DNA from: CAYOLL01 sp964404765 [NCBI: uncultured Gemmatimonadota bacterium]
GTDB taxonomy: Bacteria; 4572-55
NCBI GenBank assembly: GCA_964404765.1
Contig: CAYOLL010000055.1
Location: 1-35,331, forward strand
Direction: 5' to 3'
Length of the DNA stretch: 35,331 bases
The notes under the pieces are model-generated. The model was not told the DNA's origin. It did not search any database and was given only the letters and a program-made list of their open reading frames with translations. Position numbers and translations under genes: made by a program. Shown here one piece after another: positions 32,223 through 35,331 of this stretch (position 1 is the stretch's first letter; the number at the start of each line of letters is the position of its first letter).

Positions 32223-33596
32223 TTAACGGGTGATATCCAAAATCGTCACAAAGATCATCAGACAAAGCAGCATAAAAACACCGACCTGGGCTAAACGCAT
32301 GCGGCTTTCGCGCGAGAGGGGCCGACCCCGTAACTTTTCCAGGGCGATAAAAAAGATTTGGCCACCATCCAAAACCGGGATCGGAATAATCAAATTCAAG
32401 ATTGCCAATTGCACAGACAAAATCGCTGTAAATCGCAGCAAAGCATGAAAGCCCCAGCGCGCCGAGTCCCCGGCTAACTTGCCGATAGCCACCGGCCCGC
32501 CCACATCGTCCCGGCTGACCTGGCCCTTCACTATGCGCTGCAGGGCTTCAACGAGAATAAGCGAAAAACCGACTGTTTCTGCCCCGCCACGAATGACTGC
32601 CGTTATAAAACTGACGCTTTCGTTCTGCCAATGCAGGCGGATACCGATCAAGCCTGCTTTTTTAAGCGTGTTATCCTCTGCCGGAATGTTACCAAACTGA
32701 GGCGTAATAATCGTGGTAAATGCCTGATCCTCCCGCTGGACAACAAATGTCAACGGAAGATTCGGGCTGGCATGAATGGTATCGGCCATCATTTCCCAAT
32801 CCTGCATAGGATGACCGTTAATCGAGGCAATGATGTCACCTTTTTTCAGGCCGCCTTTTTCTGCCGGCGAATCGCGCTGCACATCGCCCACAATCGTATT
32901 AAACAGCGCGGTCAGACCGATCTTATCCGCACCCGGGCCAAGGTCCAGTGGCGCCGAGCGAAACTCGCTGCCGTTGCGCTGTACGGTAATTTCTACCTGC
33001 GGGTTAACTTTTGGGTCTAATGTTTCGACCACATCGCGCCATTTTTGGATGACTGTTGTATTGATTGCGGTAATTTTATCACCGGTCTGCAAACCGGCCT
33101 GGGCCGCTACGGAGTTTTCCTTGATTTGAATATTCGTTGTATCAGGCACGGGAACGCCGGTCGCGTAAATCAGACCGGTAAAAAGAACAAAAGCCAGAAT
33201 ATAGTTCATCGCCGGCCCGGCAAACAGCACCAGAAAGCGCTGAAAGGCGGTTTTGGAGCTGAAAAGCTCGCTTTTTGGCACGACTTCGGGGTCGCCGCCG
33301 GGGGAGGACTGTGGATCGTATGATGTCGTGGCCGACTCGTCAAACTCCATGCCGGCCATCCGCACGTAGCCGCCGATAGGCAGCATGCCGACAATGTAGT
33401 CCGTACCCTTACGATGGAAGAGTCGAAACAGACGGGGCGGAAACCCGATGGAGAATTCAAAAACCCGGATGCCAACGCGCTTGGCGACAAAAAAATGTCC
33501 CCATTCATGCACCACGACAACAACCGTCAGCACAAATAAAAAAGCGATCAGCGACATAGCAAATGACGAAGCCGTAGCAAGAAAAGAAGCAATCAT
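32223..33596 (-). CDS. rseP: Site-2 intramembrane protease RseP
   Basis: A 457-residue inner-membrane zinc metalloprotease that cleaves anti-sigma factors and remnant signal peptides. HEWGH (30-34) lies in the first membrane helix (metal ligands and catalytic Glu), GTDYIVGMLPIGGYVRMAG follows, and IPIPVLDGGQI (LDG at 409-411) gives the third ligand. Two tandem PDZ domains are visible, about residues 140-215 (AGLQTGDKITAIN) and 225-300 (GGLKKGDIIASING). GGAG lies 5 nt before the ATG. No dxr or bamA neighbour is present, unlike in proteobacteria. Confidence 0.94.
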   Translation of the reverse strand: MIASFLATASSFAMSLIAFLFVLTVVVVVHEWGHFFVAKRVGIRVFEFSIGFPPRLFRLFHRKGTDYIVGMLPIGGYVRMAGMEFDESATTSYDPQSSPGGDPEVVPKSELFSSKTAFQRFLVLFAGPAMNYILAFVLFTGLIYATGVPVPDTTNIQIKENSVAAQAGLQTGDKITAINTTVIQKWRDVVETLDPKVNPQVEITVQRNGSEFRSAPLDLGPGADKIGLTALFNTIVGDVQRDSPAEKGGLKKGDIIASINGHPMQDWEMMADTIHASPNLPLTFVVQREDQAFTTIITPQFGNIPAEDNTLKKAGLIGIRLHWQNESVSFITAVIRGGAETVGFSLILVEALQRIVKGQVSRDDVGGPVAIGKLAGDSARWGFHALLRFTAILSVQLAILNLIIPIPVLDGGQIFFIALEKLRGRPLSRESRMRLAQVGVFMLLCLMIFVTILDITR

Positions 33597-33640
33597 GACA
33601 ACTCCATAATTATAAAATTACACCCCAACATTTGCGTTAG

Positions 33641-33751
33641 CCGCAAAAATCGTTACCGCAAAGCTCGCAAAGTTTATCGCAGAGTTTCACGAGTTTGCCT
33701 TTGCGTAGCTCTGCGTAACACTTTGCGCTTCTCTGCGGTAAAAATTTGCGG
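33641..33751. repeat. Imperfect inverted-repeat element (about 110 bp)
   Basis: CCGCAAAAATCGTTACCGCA plus AAGCTCGCAAAG at the left mirrors CTTTGCGCTTCTCTGCGGTA plus AAAATTTGCGG at the right, over about 32 bp. The interior is made of further TTTGCG/CTCTGCG words. It is a small folding element between rseP and the cyclic-nucleotide-binding gene, of a kind interspersed in other genomes. Confidence 0.6.
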
Positions 33752-33760
33752 TTGACCGCC
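33741..33760 (-). terminator. Probable terminator of the cyclic-nucleotide-binding gene
   Basis: Directly after the stop codon, GCGG pairs with CCGC around a TCAA loop, followed on the minus strand by AAATTTTT. It is short, so moderate confidence. Confidence 0.45.
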
Positions 33761-34225
33761 TTAGGATCTGGCGACCATTGAAAAGATGCCCTTCAGCTTC
33801 TCATTGGTTTCGCGCAGACGAGACGACAGGGTACGACAAAAAACCCAAAGCAATTTATAGGCTATATCACGATTTGCAAACAAAAGTTTATTAAAATCGC
33901 CTTTGTTTATCGTCATCACTTCCACATCTTCCTGGGCAAAAGCCGAAGCTGAACGCGGCAGATTGTTCATCAGCGCCATTTCACCAAAGTAATCGCCGAT
34001 TTTAAGCATAGCCAGGGCTTCTTCGCCGATACCCGGAATTTGCTTGCTGACCCGCACGGTACCTTGAATAATCACGTAGAATTTATCGCCGACCGTGCCT
34101 TCGGCAAAAATAAGCTGCGTTTTTTGAAAACGGGCGCGTTTACAGATCGTGCAGATTTGCTCTAACTCTGCTGTGGTCAGGTTGGCAAACAGGTATACGT
34201 TTTTTAGGGCATCTAAATCAGTCAA
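33761..34225 (-). CDS. Cyclic nucleotide-binding domain protein
   Basis: A 154-residue protein that is essentially one CRP-type cNMP-binding beta-barrel: LFANLTTAELEQICTICKRA, IFAEGTVGDKFYVIIQGTVR, then the phosphate-binding cassette FGEMALMNNLPRSASA with the Glu and Arg that contact the cyclic nucleotide. There is no helix-turn-helix; a C-terminal helix (residues about 118-150) ends the protein. It is likely a stand-alone sensor or partner-regulating subunit. The start is TTG with GAGG upstream. Confidence 0.88.
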   Translation of the reverse strand: MTDLDALKNVYLFANLTTAELEQICTICKRARFQKTQLIFAEGTVGDKFYVIIQGTVRVSKQIPGIGEEALAMLKIGDYFGEMALMNNLPRSASAFAQEDVEVMTINKGDFNKLLFANRDIAYKLLWVFCRTLSSRLRETNEKLKGIFSMVARS

Positions 34226-34435
34226 AGCTCACCTCTCTTGTTGGATTTCGAAAGTGTTGCGATCAAACAATAGATAGATGGTTTTGACGGGTCAGATGTT
34301 AAAAACAGGGCGAGGATAAAACTAAAATGCACCAATATTTACTGATTACCTGAATCCTGAACTATTCACCATGAAACACACGAAAGGTTTCTAAATTAAA
34401 GCGTTGCGTAGCTCAGACAGACAAAATTCAAAATT
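34226..34435. other. Gap between the cyclic-nucleotide-binding gene and the RHS fragment
   Basis: No gene, terminator or promoter could be supported. In the RHS reading frame there is a TAG at 34409-34411, so the RHS frame cannot extend upstream. Confidence 0.5.
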
Positions 34436-35317
34436 TTGGCGTCACGCGCTGCAATCCTTTGTTTTCGTGGTAGTGTAAACCCAAGTAAAGCGGAATTAAA
34501 AAAATCGGCACCGCTTGAAACAATTCGTAATAGTTATCGTTTTTTAAACTTCCCTGAAGATTATTATTACCTGAAGGATCACCTGGGCAGCAACCGGCTC
34601 ATTGTGCGCAACGACAACGGCGTGGGCGTAGTGACCGCCGAGACGGATTATGACCCATTTGGTTTTGAGATCCGCACCGGCAGCCCGGCCACAGCCGAGC
34701 AGCGCAAGTTTAAGTTTACCGGCAAAGAAAGAGATGTTGAGACCGGGCTGGATTACTTTGGCGCGCGCTATTTGGACAGCGCCATTGGCGTTTTCCGCAG
34801 CGTTGACCCGTTGGATACAAAATATCCCGGCTGGAGCCCGTATGCCTATGCGCTGAATAATCCGATTAGAAATTATGACCCGGACGGGCGGAGCGCAGCA
34901 ACTAAATTGGCCAAAGTTGTGACCAAAGTTATTCGCACCGGTTTTAAAGAGGGTTTCCAGAAAGCTGCCAGCAAAGCCGAGATGGCCGATACCTTTGCTG
35001 ATGTTATCAGCGATGTCAAAACGCTGGCGGACCCCAGCCGGAGTTTTGTTGAACATGCGGCAGCCGGTATTTCTCTTGCTTCTGAGGCATTGCCGGTCAG
35101 CGTGGGCGATGTGAAAGATGTTGGAAAAATTGTTAGAGGCGCATTAAGTTCAAGCGGGGAAGCCGCGACAGAGATTCCTGGCAAAATTTATCGCGCAGCT
35201 ACAAAAGGCAATCTTGATCATGTTACACCGCGAACTGCCAAGGGGGAAACCGCGGTTTCATTTAGAGACTCGCAGAGTGTCAATAGGCAAATAAAAATGT
35301 ACCAAAAATCGGCATGA
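34436..35317 (+). pseudogene. Truncated RHS-repeat core with variable C-terminal tail
   Basis: A 293-codon frame starting at a TTG. From about residue 42 it shows the RHS-associated core: YYYLKDHLGSNRL, ETDYDPFGFE, KFTGKERDVETGLDYFGARY, SVDPLDTKYPGWSPYAYALN and NPIRNYDPDGR. The remaining 130 residues are a variable tail (helical, then GKIYRAATKGNLDHVTPRTA) of the kind that carries toxin activity, but no toxin family is recognised. Full RHS proteins have long YD-repeat arrays before the core; here an in-frame stop lies 25 nt before the TTG and the preceding residues are unrelated. It is probably a displaced or decayed C-terminal cassette. It is the only plus-strand gene at this end, and the window ends 14 nt after its stop. 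Confidence 0.75.
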
Positions 35318-35331
35318 GAAGTGTACCACCC

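Overview
ORGANISM. The window is bacterial, about half G+C, and densely coded almost entirely on the minus strand. LptD shows a Gram-negative envelope. A very long secreted protein with a C-terminal FlgD/Por-type sorting domain, together with a mevalonate-pathway enzyme, suggests a member of the FCB superphylum or a neighbouring candidate phylum (KSB1/Calditrichota-like). This placement is inference from gene content; there is no rRNA or tRNA in the window.

LAYOUT. (1) 186-3272: secreted protein with a sorting tail. It is followed by a roughly 300-bp MITE-like element, flanked by an 18-bp direct repeat and filled with palindromes. (2) 3717-6777: tatA and lptD. (3) 6804-10743: an accessory patch. 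It holds an Rpn-type nuclease, an AT-rich orphan HsdR_N-like gene, a three-gene operon (small basic protein, nucleotidyltransferase, DUF2283), and two broken copies of the 3' end of the gene next door. (4) 10744-13035: a single protein combining class II HMG-CoA reductase and mevalonate kinase. (5) 13114-26350: one long minus-strand glycan operon: AsnB, RfbF, RfbG, RfbC-like epimerase, C-methyltransferase, DegT aminotransferase, NeuD/PglD-like acyltransferase, CmcI-like protein, Wzx flippase, GT2 and heparinase II/III-like protein. (6) 26411-26985: parDE. (7) 27206-31371: bi-domain oxidoreductase, DDAH-like amidinohydrolase and SDR. (8) 31554-32153: DUF433/DUF5615 pair. (9) 32223-34225: rseP and a cyclic-nucleotide-binding protein. 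(10) 34436-35317: a truncated RHS core with a variable tail, on the plus strand.

HOW IT WORKS TOGETHER. The glycan operon appears to make a CDP-linked deoxysugar. RfbF and RfbG give CDP-4-keto-6-deoxyglucose, which is then epimerised, C-methylated, aminated and acylated. The unit is exported by the flippase and trimmed or modified by the heparinase-like protein. LptD and RseP serve the outer membrane and envelope.

MOST UNUSUAL. The 3' end of the mevalonate kinase gene occurs three times in the same orientation (10744-10931, 9206-9386, 7809-7907). All three copies share nearly the same upstream breakpoint, and each interval between copies holds a different nuclease- or toxin-like cargo. This looks like repeated insertion at a fixed site in a protein-coding gene, where each insertion replaced the gene's tail and displaced the old one. 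No integrase is visible.
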